Assembly (NCBI RefSeq): GCF_036311905.1
Contig: NZ_JAZDCH010000018.1
Span: 83,248 to 147,247, forward strand
Source of the DNA: Brachybacterium sp036311905
GTDB taxonomy: Bacteria; Actinomycetota; Actinomycetes; Actinomycetales; Dermabacteraceae
DNA: 64,000 nucleotides
Reading direction: 5' to 3'
In this document: one piece after another, positions 8,221 through 16,084 of the stretch
Layout of the letters: every line of letters starts with the position of its first letter
Position numbering within the stretch: position 1 is the first letter of the stretch
Program-made: the position numbers and the translations under genes
The notes under the pieces: model-generated
Told to the model about the DNA's origin: nothing
What the model saw: only the letters and a program-made list of their open reading frames with translations
Databases searched by the model: none

Positions 8221-9296
8221 CCACCGACCCCAGCACCCACACCGCCGCGCAGACCGGTCCGGCGGACCTCTCCGCTGCCCCGCAGGACGTGCGGGTCGGC
8301 GTGATCGGCGTCGGCCGCATGGGCGCCGACCACGTGGAGCGCCTCTCGCGCCGCATCAAGGGGGCGCGCGTGAGCGTGCTCAGCGACTACCGGCGCGCGA
8401 CCGCCGAGAAGGTTTCCGCCACCGCCCCCGGCTCCCGCGTGGTCGACACCTGGCAGGAGGTGATCGCCGCGGCGGATGTCGATGCCGTGCTCATCGCCAG
8501 CCCCGGGCAGTTCCACCGCGAGCAGGTCCTGGCCTGCCTCGAGGCCGGCAAGCCGGTGCTCTGCGAGAAGCCGCTCGCGATGAACCCGTCCGACGCCTAC
8601 GACGTGGTCCGCGCCGAGCACGAGGCCGGTCGGGCGCTCGTCTCCCTCGGCTTCATGCGCCGCTTCGACGCGGGCTACGGCCAGCTCAAGGACGCCCTCG
8701 AGGCGGGCGAGCTGGGCACCCCGCTGCTGCTGAACTGCAAGCACCGCAACGCCTCCGTGCTGCCCGGATTCACCGACACCCACATGGTCTACGACTCGGC
8801 CGTGCACGAGATCGACGCGATCTCCTTCTTCCTCGACGAGCCGGTGGTCTCGGTGCAGACCGTCATGCCGCGCTCCACCGAGAAGGCGCCCGAGGGTCTG
8901 CACGACCCGCTGCTGTTCCTCTTCCGCACGGCCTCCGGCACCGTCGTCACGGACGAGCTGTGGGTCAGCACCGATGCCGGCTACGAGGTGCGCACCGAGC
9001 TCGTCGGCTCGAAGGGCGCGGCGACCGTGGGCCAGGAGGCCGGGATGGTCACCACCCAGCAGGCGGGCTCCCGCTGGGGCGGCGCCGTGCCGCTCGACTT
9101 CCGGCCCCGCTTCCTCGCCGCGTACGACGCGGAGGTGCAGGCCTGGGTCGCCGCGGTGGCCGACGGGAGCAACATCGCGCCGCGCTCGGCGACCGCCTGG
9201 GACGGCTACGTCGCGGCCGCCGTGTGCGAGGCCGCCGAGCAGTCCCTCGCCGCCGACGGCGCGGTCGCGGTGACCTTGCGGGACCGGCCCGCCTGA
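8217..9296 (+). CDS. iolG: Inositol 2-dehydrogenase (IolG), Gfo/Idh/MocA family
   Basis: This enzyme would oxidise myo-inositol to 2-keto-myo-inositol with NAD+, the first pathway step. The 359-residue protein has a 25-residue unstructured lead, then the Rossmann motif GVIGVGRMG (28-36), the hallmark EKP at 117-119 (VLCEKPLAMNP) and the catalytic DxxxH pair D193/H197 in MVYDSAVHEIDAI. ATG 8217 overlaps the iolB stop. scyllo-Inositol dehydrogenase activity is possible within this family, but the iol context favours IolG. A second family member begins at the left edge of the window. Confidence 0.85.
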   Translation: MTTDPSTHTAAQTGPADLSAAPQDVRVGVIGVGRMGADHVERLSRRIKGARVSVLSDYRRATAEKVSATAPGSRVVDTWQEVIAAADVDAVLIASPGQFHREQVLACLEAGKPVLCEKPLAMNPSDAYDVVRAEHEAGRALVSLGFMRRFDAGYGQLKDALEAGELGTPLLLNCKHRNASVLPGFTDTHMVYDSAVHEIDAISFFLDEPVVSVQTVMPRSTEKAPEGLHDPLLFLFRTASGTVVTDELWVSTDAGYEVRTELVGSKGAATVGQEAGMVTTQQAGSRWGGAVPLDFRPRFLAAYDAEVQAWVAAVADGSNIAPRSATAWDGYVAAAVCEAAEQSLAADGAVAVTLRDRPA

Positions 9297-9370
9297 TCCG
9301 GCCGGACGGGGTGGCCCGCGAGGAGCCGCCCCGTATCCTGCGGCACAGCACGGAACTCGAGGAGGACGAC

Positions 9371-10219
9371 GTGGACAGCGAGACCGCGAGCAGCGCAGCG
9401 GAGGGCGGCGCTCCCGAGGCGGACGCCGCCGAGCCCGGTACGCCCGAGGCGGTCGCCACCGAGCCGGGCGCGTCGGAGAACAGCACGATCACCCTCGACC
9501 TCACGATCGAGCGCGACGCGAGCACCCCGCTGTACCTGCAGCTCGCCGGGGGCATCGAGGACGCGATCCGCTCCGGGATCCTGCCCCCGGGCAGCCGCCT
9601 CGAGAACGAACTGGCCCTGTCCAAGCGGCTGAAGCTGTCCCGACCCACCGTGCGCCAGGGCATCCAGGAGCTGGTGGACAAGGGCATGCTGGTGCGCAAG
9701 CGCGGCGTGGGCACCCAGGTGGTGCAGGCCCCGGTGAACCGGCAGGTCGCGCTGACCTCGCTGTACGACGACCTGCGCACCGCCGGGAAGTCCCCGCGCA
9801 CGGAGATCATCGAGTACCGCATCGGTCGGCCGTCCCGGGAGGCGCTGGACCGTCTGCAGCTCTCCCCGGGAGAGCAGGTGCTGGACCTGATCCGGGTCCG
9901 CTACGCCGACGGGGAGCCGCTCGCCGTCATGCGCAACTCGATCCCCGAGCGGATCGCCCCCTCCCGCGAGGCGCTCGCCGCCTCCGGTCTGTACGCCTGC
10001 CTCCGCGAGCGCGGGATCACGACCGTGCTCGCCCATGAGCGGATCGGCGCGACCGTCGCCGACGAGGAGCACGCCGAGCTGCTCGAGGAGCAGGTCGGCG
10101 CCGCTCTGCTGACCATGGAGCGCAAGTCCTTCGCGAACGACGGCAGCGTGATCGAGTTCGGCTTCCACGTGTACCGGGCGTCGCGGTACAGCTTCGAAGT
10201 CACCCTCGTCGACTCGTGA
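9371..10219 (+). CDS. GntR-family regulator (HutC/UTRA type), probable repressor of the iol genes
   Basis: A 282-residue protein starting at GTG 9371 with SD GAGGAGG. After an acidic, low-complexity lead of about 45 residues comes a winged helix-turn-helix (TPLYLQLAGGIEDAIRSG to KRGVGTQVV, about 52-118; recognition helix RPTVRQGIQELVDKG). A UTRA effector-binding domain follows to the end (LSPGEQVLDLIRVRYADGEP, then VIEFGFHVYRASRYSFEV). UTRA domains bind small sugar or amino-acid derivatives, so an inositol intermediate is the natural inducer. It lies 74 bp after iolG, and the iolC and iolD promoters carry fitting palindromes. The frame is open far upstream but that stretch is the antisense shadow of iolG. 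Confidence 0.87.
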   Translation: MDSETASSAAEGGAPEADAAEPGTPEAVATEPGASENSTITLDLTIERDASTPLYLQLAGGIEDAIRSGILPPGSRLENELALSKRLKLSRPTVRQGIQELVDKGMLVRKRGVGTQVVQAPVNRQVALTSLYDDLRTAGKSPRTEIIEYRIGRPSREALDRLQLSPGEQVLDLIRVRYADGEPLAVMRNSIPERIAPSREALAASGLYACLRERGITTVLAHERIGATVADEEHAELLEEQVGAALLTMERKSFANDGSVIEFGFHVYRASRYSFEVTLVDS

Positions 10220-10230
10220 CCGGTGGGTAG

Positions 10231-10278
10231 CGGCACCTGAGGAAGCATGATCTGCCGAACTTGCTCCCTCAGGCGCCG
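10231..10278. terminator. Stem-loop between convergent genes (dispersed family, copy 1)
   Basis: Arms 10231-10247 (CGGCACCTGAGGAAGCA) and 10261-10278 (TTGCTCCCTCAGGCGCCG) pair with two G-U wobbles around a 13-nt loop. It lies between gntR (rightward) and the nucleoside hydrolase (leftward), so it can end transcripts from both sides. Nearly the same arms recur at 22239-22286, again between convergent genes. Confidence 0.7.
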
Positions 10279-10338
10279 TGATCCGCGGCGCGAGCTGGCT
10301 GGGGCCGGCCGGGGCCGGGCGGGGCAGGTGGTGTCAGC

Positions 10339-11370
10339 TCACGGCGCGGTCTGCCAGGCGTCGAGTTCGCGCAGCTTCGTGAACAGGTCCTCGAACATCA
10401 GGCGCGTGTCGAGGTGGGTGTAGACCCGCATCGGGCGGGCGTCGGGTTGGGCGGTGTAGCCGCCGTCGGCCCCGAGCGCCGGCGTCGGCATCACGACGTG
10501 CCGACTCGAGGACGAGTCCGCCTCGAAGAAGGAGCGCAGCGCGGTGAGCAGCACGAGCGGCGAGTCGCCTAGCGCGTAGGTCTCCGGGTGGTGGCCGCCG
10601 TGACCGGTGACCAACTCGGTGACGGTGATGGTCTCGTCGTACAGGTAGCGGCCGACGGGGCCGGTCGCCGCGACGCGTCCGCGCAGCTCCGCCTCGGAGA
10701 CGAGGCACTGGCGGTAGGCGTCGCGCGGCACCTGCCAGATCTCGACCTCGGTGTCGGTGAAGACGACCTGACCGGCGAGGACGTCGATGAGCAGGTTGTA
10801 CTCGATCGGCATGGCGCCAGGCGGCGGGGTCGCGAGGCCCGCATGCTCGTTCCCCCCGATCCACACCAGAATAATCCGCTCGGCGATGCGCGGCTCAGCG
10901 ATCAGGGCGGAGGCGATGTCGGTGAGCCCGCCGCCGGCGACGTAGAACAGAGGCTGGTCGGTGTCCTCGCGCAGCGCCTCGGCGATGATCACGTCGAGGG
11001 CGGGGGAGGGCTGCGGCGCGGTCCGCGAGGCGAGCGGGGTGTTCGACCCCTCGATGACCAGCCCGGGCGCGTCGAGGCCCACTCGGTCCAGCACGTCCCG
11101 GGCGATCGCCGCGGCCTGCGTCGCGGAGTCCGGGTGCGGGTAGAAGCCGTCGCCCTCGCGCAGCCGGGATCCGATCACGGCGCGGATGTCGACTGACGGG
11201 GAGAGCAGGTGGTGGACCAGCTGGTAGAGGTCGTCGGGGTCGCCGGCGAAGTCGTTGTCGATGATCACGCGGGCGGCCGTCGGGCGGGCCGACGGGACCG
11301 ACTGCCAGGGGGCGGTGCCCGGCGTCCAGCGCTTCGGGGCGGGGGCGGGCGTGGTGGGCAGACGCGTCAT
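10339..11370 (-). CDS. Inosine/uridine-preferring nucleoside hydrolase family protein
   Basis: A 343-residue cytoplasmic hydrolase (no signal peptide) with the calcium-binding signature DNDFAGDPDD at 38-47, the DxDxxxDD pattern of nucleoside N-ribohydrolases, and later landmarks FYVAGGGLTDIASAL, ILVWIGGNEH and YNLLIDVLAGQ. Family members split the N-glycosidic bond of nucleosides to free ribose. This one departs from classical IunH in its C-terminal half, so another C- or O-glycoside of a pentose is possible. It is last in a leftward operon with a D-apionate-lactonase-like gene and an SDR, which hints at a branched-pentose or glycoside route. ATG 11370 follows GAAGGA; upstream extensions are rejected on composition. 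Confidence 0.78.
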   Translation of the reverse strand: MTRLPTTPAPAPKRWTPGTAPWQSVPSARPTAARVIIDNDFAGDPDDLYQLVHHLLSPSVDIRAVIGSRLREGDGFYPHPDSATQAAAIARDVLDRVGLDAPGLVIEGSNTPLASRTAPQPSPALDVIIAEALREDTDQPLFYVAGGGLTDIASALIAEPRIAERIILVWIGGNEHAGLATPPPGAMPIEYNLLIDVLAGQVVFTDTEVEIWQVPRDAYRQCLVSEAELRGRVAATGPVGRYLYDETITVTELVTGHGGHHPETYALGDSPLVLLTALRSFFEADSSSSRHVVMPTPALGADGGYTAQPDARPMRVYTHLDTRLMFEDLFTKLRELDAWQTAP

Positions 11371-11410
11371 CGTCGGCGGTGTCCTTCGTCGAGAGGGGTG
11401 TCGGGGCTTG

Positions 11411-13162
11411 TCAGAGCGCTGACCAGGAGATGGGGTCGAGGGAGACCGGCGCGTCGCGGCCGGGCAGCAGCACGCGGCGCGGACGGGGCGAGAGGTTCGC
11501 GAGCAGGAGCGTCTCGCCGTCGCCGATCGCCCAGAGGAGGGAGTCGGCCGAGCGCCCCGTCGAGAGCGGACGGCCGGCGAGTCCGGCGAGGGCCGGCACG
11601 GGGGAGGCGGCATCGTGCGCGGGGCTCGTCTGACCAGCGGGGGAGGCCCCTCTCGCGCTGGCTGCCGCGCCTGCGTCGGCTGTCCCTCCCGCGCGGAAGG
11701 CGTCGGCATCGCCGAAGGTCAACGACGTGACACCCGCGACCGACAGCGCCGCGGCGCTCGCGACGGTCCATGCCGCGTGCAGCGGGCTCCCGGCACGAGG
11801 GTCCAACGGCGGGGCCGGAGCGGGGACCGGCTGGGGCCTGGTCGCGACGTTGGCGAAGCGGGCCCGCAGCGTGATGGGGCCGACGTGCACCGGCAGCCCC
11901 GGCGCGCGGGCGGTGAGCTGCCCGGCGAGGAGGCGCTGCATCGCGACCGCCTCGATCAGCTGCTCGGTCTCGAGGGTGTGGAACAGCGGCGTGGTCGCGA
12001 AGGCCAGGGCGGACGGGCCGGCGGCGAGGACCGTCTCCCACTCGCGGTTCAGTTCGGTGTAGTGCGAGCGGGCGCCGCCGACGACGGGGATCGCCTCCGG
12101 CAGCACGGCGCGCAGGGCGGTCGCGAGCTCCGGGGTGGTCACGTGCCGGGCGACGTCGGCGATCCCGACGAAACGCAGCTCCGCGCCGGCGGCGGCCGCG
12201 GCGGTGAGGCGGCGACCCAGCTCCGCGAGAGCCGATGGGTCCGCCGGAGAGGGGTAGACGACCCAGAGCGCGAGGCCGGATCGAGTGCCGGCGAGTGCCT
12301 CGGCGAGCGCCGCGTCGAGACGGGCGGGCCAGGTCGGGTCGGCGAGCTCGAGGTCGAGGTGACCGGTGCCGATCAACGGCACGGTGCCGCCGCGGTGCCA
12401 GGTCAGCTCCTCGGGGACGCCGGCCCTGGCGTCCCCGCCGGCGGAGGTGTTCGCGTCGGCCGCACCGCCCACCCGCGCTCCCGCGGTGAGCACGAGCGAC
12501 TGACGCACGCGCTCGCCGGCGGGCAGCGTGTACGGGAACGGCTCCTCGAGCGGCCGCGAGTAGGTCTTGAAGGACGCGTCGGTCCAGTTGCGCTGGTCCT
12601 CCATCTCGAACACGTCGCCCGCGAGCTCGAGGCGCAGCGGCAGGCCGTCAGCCGCCCAGGCGAGGCCGGCGATGTCCCGCGCCGGCTGATGCGGGCTGAC
12701 CTGCACGGGGAACAGGGTCTCGGAGTCGCCGCCGTCCGGGTGCGTGACCTGCAGGGGCGTGCCGGCGAGCTGCGGCGGATGCAGCACGACGAGCCCGGTG
12801 CGGTTGGTCGACGAGTCGGCGCGCGCCTCGAGGTCGAGGTCCACGCGCAGGCGGTCCCCTTCGGCCGTGACGCGCAGCGTGCCCGCCAGCTCGAGGCCGA
12901 GGTCGGCGATCTCCAGAGACAGGGTGAGCGTGTCGGCGTGCGCGTCGACGCGGACCTCCCGCGGCCACGCCGTCGCCCAGTCCTCGTCGCGGGCGACCGC
13001 GCGGATCGCCCGCAGCGCCACGCGGCCGTCGCAGCGGACGTCGGCCAGCTCGTCGCCGCGCACCTCGAGCGACCAGCGGTCGGAGGCCCAGGGCTGAGCG
13101 ACGGGTCCCGATCCGTGAGCGTCGGCGGCCGGCACGTCGGCGGTCGGCACGTCGGCGGTCAC
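11411..13162 (-). CDS. D-apionate lactonase (ApnL)-like protein
   Basis: A 583-residue protein with no signal peptide. The most distinctive stretch, EMEDQRNWTDASFKTY (186-201), together with the ARDEDWATAWP-type beta-rich N-terminal domain and a following (beta/alpha) domain, matches from memory the ApnL family that opens D-apionolactone in apiose catabolism. I cannot confirm this without a search. Residues 500-540 form an Ala/Gly/Ser linker before a final GDGETLLLANLSPRPRRVLLPG beta domain (landmarks only). The GTG start at 13162 overlaps the upstream SDR stop. The leader MTADVPTADVPAAD comes from a 15-bp DNA duplication. An oxidised pentose lactone is the likely class of substrate. Confidence 0.6.
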   Translation of the reverse strand: MTADVPTADVPAADAHGSGPVAQPWASDRWSLEVRGDELADVRCDGRVALRAIRAVARDEDWATAWPREVRVDAHADTLTLSLEIADLGLELAGTLRVTAEGDRLRVDLDLEARADSSTNRTGLVVLHPPQLAGTPLQVTHPDGGDSETLFPVQVSPHQPARDIAGLAWAADGLPLRLELAGDVFEMEDQRNWTDASFKTYSRPLEEPFPYTLPAGERVRQSLVLTAGARVGGAADANTSAGGDARAGVPEELTWHRGGTVPLIGTGHLDLELADPTWPARLDAALAEALAGTRSGLALWVVYPSPADPSALAELGRRLTAAAAAGAELRFVGIADVARHVTTPELATALRAVLPEAIPVVGGARSHYTELNREWETVLAAGPSALAFATTPLFHTLETEQLIEAVAMQRLLAGQLTARAPGLPVHVGPITLRARFANVATRPQPVPAPAPPLDPRAGSPLHAAWTVASAAALSVAGVTSLTFGDADAFRAGGTADAGAAASARGASPAGQTSPAHDAASPVPALAGLAGRPLSTGRSADSLLWAIGDGETLLLANLSPRPRRVLLPGRDAPVSLDPISWSAL

Positions 13163-13944
13163 AGCGAGGTCATGCCGCCGTCGACGCGGAACAGAGCACC
13201 GGTCGCGAAGGCGGCGTCGTCGCTCGCGAGGAAGACCATGACTCCCTCGACGTCCGCGGGTGTGCCGGGGCGGCCCAGCGGGATCCGTCCGACGATCGCC
13301 GCGCGCTCCTCCGGGTCGTCGGAGATGCTCGTGACCAGCGGTGTCTCGGTGTAGCCGGGGATGACGGCGTTGACGCGGATGCCGTCCTTCGCGTAGGCGG
13401 CGGCGACCGTGCGGGTGAGGCCGTGGATGCCGGCCTTGGTGGTCGAGTAGGAGGTGAAGTCGTTGCCCTCGCCGGTCAGGCCCGTCGGCGAGCCGGTGAG
13501 GATGATCGAGCCGCCGCCGCTGGCGAGCATCGCGCGGACCGCGTGCTTGACCGTGAGCATCGTGCCGGTGAGGTTCACGTCGACGGTGCGCTGCCAGACG
13601 GCGAGGTCGAGATCGGCGATCTTCGCGTCCTGCCCGAAGAGCTGCACGCCGGCGTTGGCGACCACGACGTCCGGCGTCCAGCCGGCCTCGGCGAGCTCGG
13701 CGTACCCGGCCTCGACCGCGGGCTCGGAGGATATGTCCATGGTCAGGGCGTAGGCGGTGCCCTCGCCGAGCTCGGCGGAGAGTCGGTCGACGGCGGTCCG
13801 GGCGGCGTCGGCATCGCGGTCGGCGATCACGACGCGGGCGCCCTCGCGGGCGAAGCGGGTGGCGACGGCCAGGCCGATGCCGGAGGCGGCGCCGGTGACG
13901 AGGGCGGTACGGGACGCGAGACGAGACATCGTTGGGTCATCCAT
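13159..13944 (-). CDS. SDR-family oxidoreductase
   Basis: A classical short-chain dehydrogenase/reductase of 261 residues: cofactor motif TGAASGIG near the N-terminus, the VVANAGVQ strand, catalytic serine in ILTGSPTG, YSTTK (the YxxxK pair) and the C-terminal VDGGMTSL end. Aspartate in VIADRDAD at the end of strand 2 favours NAD(H). It is first in the operon with the ApnL-like lactonase and nucleoside hydrolase. It may oxidise a sugar or lactol to the lactone used next; this is inference. Start is ATG 13944, or ATG 13929 (MSRLASRTALVTG), which is equally good; neither has a strong SD. Confidence 0.85.
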   Translation of the reverse strand: MDDPTMSRLASRTALVTGAASGIGLAVATRFAREGARVVIADRDADAARTAVDRLSAELGEGTAYALTMDISSEPAVEAGYAELAEAGWTPDVVVANAGVQLFGQDAKIADLDLAVWQRTVDVNLTGTMLTVKHAVRAMLASGGGSIILTGSPTGLTGEGNDFTSYSTTKAGIHGLTRTVAAAYAKDGIRVNAVIPGYTETPLVTSISDDPEERAAIVGRIPLGRPGTPADVEGVMVFLASDDAAFATGALFRVDGGMTSL

Positions 13945-14312
13945 TCACGAGGTGGTGGGAGCAGTGTGCCCAACCGGTTGACCGGATGGCAAGCGGGTGG
14001 TCGAGGCGCGGACGAGTCTGCCAGGGCGTTGAGGGCGCGGGGTGCTCGGCGCCGGGGCCGGGGGTCGGGCGCTGGGTCTGGCACCGGAGCCTGGGCGCGA
14101 GTGCGGGCGGCGGCAGTGGCCCGGGCACACTCGGCGGTCAGGTCATGTGCAGCTGTGTGCCACCGATGGAACACAGACGCACATGACCTCGTCGTGGCGC
14201 CGCGGCAACGATCTCCGGATCATCCGACGGACCCCTCCCGAGCGTCCGACGTCGGTCCTACGCTGAGCGCGAGTCCCCGCACCGGCGTGGGGCCGCCTCG
14301 AGAGGAACCGCC
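13945..14312. other. Divergent intergenic region with a stem-loop
   Basis: 368 bp between the leftward SDR operon and the rightward VOC gene. It contains a 50-bp inverted repeat (14140-14189, listed separately) and, near 14256-14262, a -10-like TACGCT about 50 bp before the VOC start. No convincing gene: the open frames on both strands have poor codon use and no SD. Confidence 0.6.
14140..14189. repeat. Inverted repeat AGGTCATGTGC ... GCACATGACCT
   Basis: Arms 14140-14158 and 14171-14189 match at 17 of 19 positions (AGGTCATGTGCAGCTGTGT against the complement of ACACAGACGCACATGACCT), with a 12-nt loop. Unlike the other hairpins in the window it lies between divergent genes, so a simple terminator role is less natural. 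It could be an operator, a leader structure or a decayed repeat element. Confidence 0.6.
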
Positions 14313-14777
14313 ATGAGCGAGAACGCCGCGACCCCGTCCGAGACCGCCGACTCCGCCGCCGACGCCCCGGACCAGAACTGGGCCACCGGCCGACCCGTCC
14401 ACTTCGAGATCCAGGCCGCCGACCCGCAGCGGGCGATCGAGTTCTACACCAGCGTCTTCGGCTGGACCACCGAGGACTGGTCCGAGTTCGCGGGCATGCC
14501 CTACTTCGGCGTCACCACCGGCGCCGGTCCCGGCATCGACGGCGCGATCCTCGGCCGCCCCGGTGGCGAGAACGCCGAGGTGGGCGGACCCGTCATGGGC
14601 GCCGTGATCACCATGGGCGTCGCCGACTACGACGCGGTCGCCGAGAAGATCACCGCCGCCGGCGGCGCGGTCGCGCTGCCCAAGTACGCGCTGCCGGGCA
14701 TGGCGTGGCAGGGCTACTTCCACGACACCGAGAACAACGTCTTCGGCATCCACCAGCCGGATCCCGAGGCCAAGTGA
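14313..14777 (+). CDS. VOC (glyoxalase/bleomycin-resistance-like) family protein
   Basis: A 154-residue single VOC repeat pair: PVHFEIQAADPQRAIEFYTSVFGW opens the first beta-alpha-beta-beta-beta unit (landmark up to FGW), and the second ends with GYFHDTENNVFGIHQPD. Histidine and glutamate at the strand ends are possible metal ligands. The first 25 residues are a disordered acidic lead. SD GAGAGGAA precedes ATG 14313. The substrate is unknown; this subgroup is often annotated simply as VOC protein. It is a monocistronic gene with a terminator-like hairpin directly after it. Confidence 0.82.
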   Translation: MSENAATPSETADSAADAPDQNWATGRPVHFEIQAADPQRAIEFYTSVFGWTTEDWSEFAGMPYFGVTTGAGPGIDGAILGRPGGENAEVGGPVMGAVITMGVADYDAVAEKITAAGGAVALPKYALPGMAWQGYFHDTENNVFGIHQPDPEAK

Positions 14778-14786
14778 GCCGCGGGT

Positions 14787-14817
14787 CCGGGGCGCGCGGT
14801 CCTACTCTGCGCCCCGG
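14787..14817. terminator. GC-rich hairpin between convergent genes
   Basis: CCGGGGCGC (14787-14795) pairs perfectly with GCGCCCCGG (14809-14817) around a 13-nt loop, between the VOC gene and the Ser-rich hypothetical gene that reads toward it. There is no U-tract, as is common in high-GC actinobacteria. Confidence 0.65.
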
Positions 14818-14842
14818 GCCCCCGGCCCCGGGCCCCGGTGCC

Positions 14843-15844
14843 TCAGCGGCCGAAGAGGTCCCCGAGACCGAAGTCCGAGATCTGATCGCCCAGGCCGGAG
14901 AGCTGGTCGCCGAGGTCGGTGACGCCGCCGCCGAGGCCGTCGGCGATGCCGTCGACCCCCTCGAGCCCCTCCACGCCCTCGAAGCCCTCGGTGAAGCCGG
15001 CGAGCTGGTCCCCGAGGTCCGGGGCGAGGGCGTCGACGTCGATCCCGTCGCCGATCGCCGCCGAGAGCAGGGAGCCGCCGACGGAGCTGAGCACCGCACC
15101 GCCCGCGACGGCCGCGAGCAGCCCGCCCGCGCCGAGGGCGACCGCGCCCACACCGCCGGCACCCAGGGCCGCAGCGCCCAGGCCGCGGCCCCGACTTCCG
15201 CCGGAGCGTCCGCCGCCGGACCGGCCGAGCATCTCGGTGAGCCGGCGCGGGTCGAAGGCCGCGAGCCGAGTCGCGGAGCGCGCCAGATCCTGCGGCGCCT
15301 CGCTGCGGGGCCGCTCGCCCTCGGGCAGCTCCTCGCGCATCGTCGCCCCGAGCTGGGCGCGCTGGGCCGGGGTGAGCCGCTCGAACGCCTCGCGGTGGAC
15401 CCGCTCGAGCTGGTCCGGCTCGGCGGTGCGGACGAGATAGTCGTAGCGGGCGATCGCCCGACGGTCCTCCGTGGAGAGGTCCGCCGTGTCGCGGGCGGGA
15501 CCCGCGTCGTGGCCGGGGCGCTCGTCGGAGAGCGAGGGCATCGAGGTCGTCGGTATGCCGACGCCCGAGGTGCGCGAGGTATCCGAGGTCTGCGAGGTGC
15601 GGTACGGGGTGTCGTCCCAGGCCGACGGGGTGCGGTGAGAGGTGTCGTCCCAGGCCGACGTCGTCCGGTGGGGGTCGCGGGACGAGGAGCTGTCGCGGGA
15701 CGAGGAGGTGTCGCCGGTCAGGGAGTCGGCGGCGCTGCGGACGAGGTCGCGCCAGTCGCTCCCGCGGCCACTGCGGGACGAGGAGGAGCTGGAGGAGTCG
15801 AGGGCCTTCTGGGCGGTGCCGATCAGGCGGCGGAACGTGCTCAT
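14843..15844 (-). CDS. Hypothetical protein: Ser/Asp-rich N-terminus and Gly/Ala-rich hydrophobic hairpin
   Basis: A 333-residue protein of unknown function. Residues about 17-110 are low complexity, rich in Ser, Asp, Arg and Thr, with near-repeats (AWDDTSHRT and AWDDTPYRT). A charged helical segment follows (RRAIARYDYLVRTAEPDQLERVHREAFERLTPAQRAQLG, landmarks). Then come an RSGGGRSGGSRG linker, a Gly/Ala-rich hydrophobic stretch about 235-275 that could be membrane-embedded, and a C-terminal acidic tail of repeated GLGDQLS / FEGVEGLEGV units. The start MSTFRRLIGTAQKALD suggests an amphipathic helix. Proteins of this layout occur in other Micrococcales and are sometimes labelled cation-transporting ATPase without support. 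ATG 15844 has SD GGAAGGA. Confidence 0.65.
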   Translation of the reverse strand: MSTFRRLIGTAQKALDSSSSSSSRSGRGSDWRDLVRSAADSLTGDTSSSRDSSSSRDPHRTTSAWDDTSHRTPSAWDDTPYRTSQTSDTSRTSGVGIPTTSMPSLSDERPGHDAGPARDTADLSTEDRRAIARYDYLVRTAEPDQLERVHREAFERLTPAQRAQLGATMREELPEGERPRSEAPQDLARSATRLAAFDPRRLTEMLGRSGGGRSGGSRGRGLGAAALGAGGVGAVALGAGGLLAAVAGGAVLSSVGGSLLSAAIGDGIDVDALAPDLGDQLAGFTEGFEGVEGLEGVDGIADGLGGGVTDLGDQLSGLGDQISDFGLGDLFGR

Positions 15845-15954
15845 ACGGGTCCTTCCATCGGGGAGGGGAGGGGTCGAGCATGCGGGCCGCGCCTCGACGC
15901 GCGCCGAGGTCGCGCTGTGCTCCCGCTGTGAGTCGGCGCCCGCCGCCCCGCCGA

Positions 15955-16031
15955 CTGCTGAAAAACTGCGCCTGGCGTGACCTCACCGGCTCACAGGGCT
16001 TCAGGTCACGCCTGGCGCGGAGTTTCAGCAG
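15955..16031. terminator. Long imperfect stem-loop downstream of the M81 peptidase gene
   Basis: Arms 15955-15985 and 16001-16031 (CTGCTGAAAAACTGCGCC... against ...GGCGCGGAGTTTCAGCAG) pair over about 31 positions with roughly five mismatches and a 15-nt loop. It sits in the 240-bp gap between the M81 gene and the start of the Ser-rich gene, both leftward. It could end the first transcript and shape the leader of the second. Confidence 0.6.
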
Positions 16032-16084
16032 CGCCCCGCCTCCAGGCCTCGCAGCTTCGCCTCAGACCCCGCCGCTCTGCCCCC

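Noticed and set aside
7787..9370. N-terminal extension of the GntR gene frame
   Set aside because: It is the out-of-frame shadow of iolB and iolG; a good SD precedes GTG 9371.
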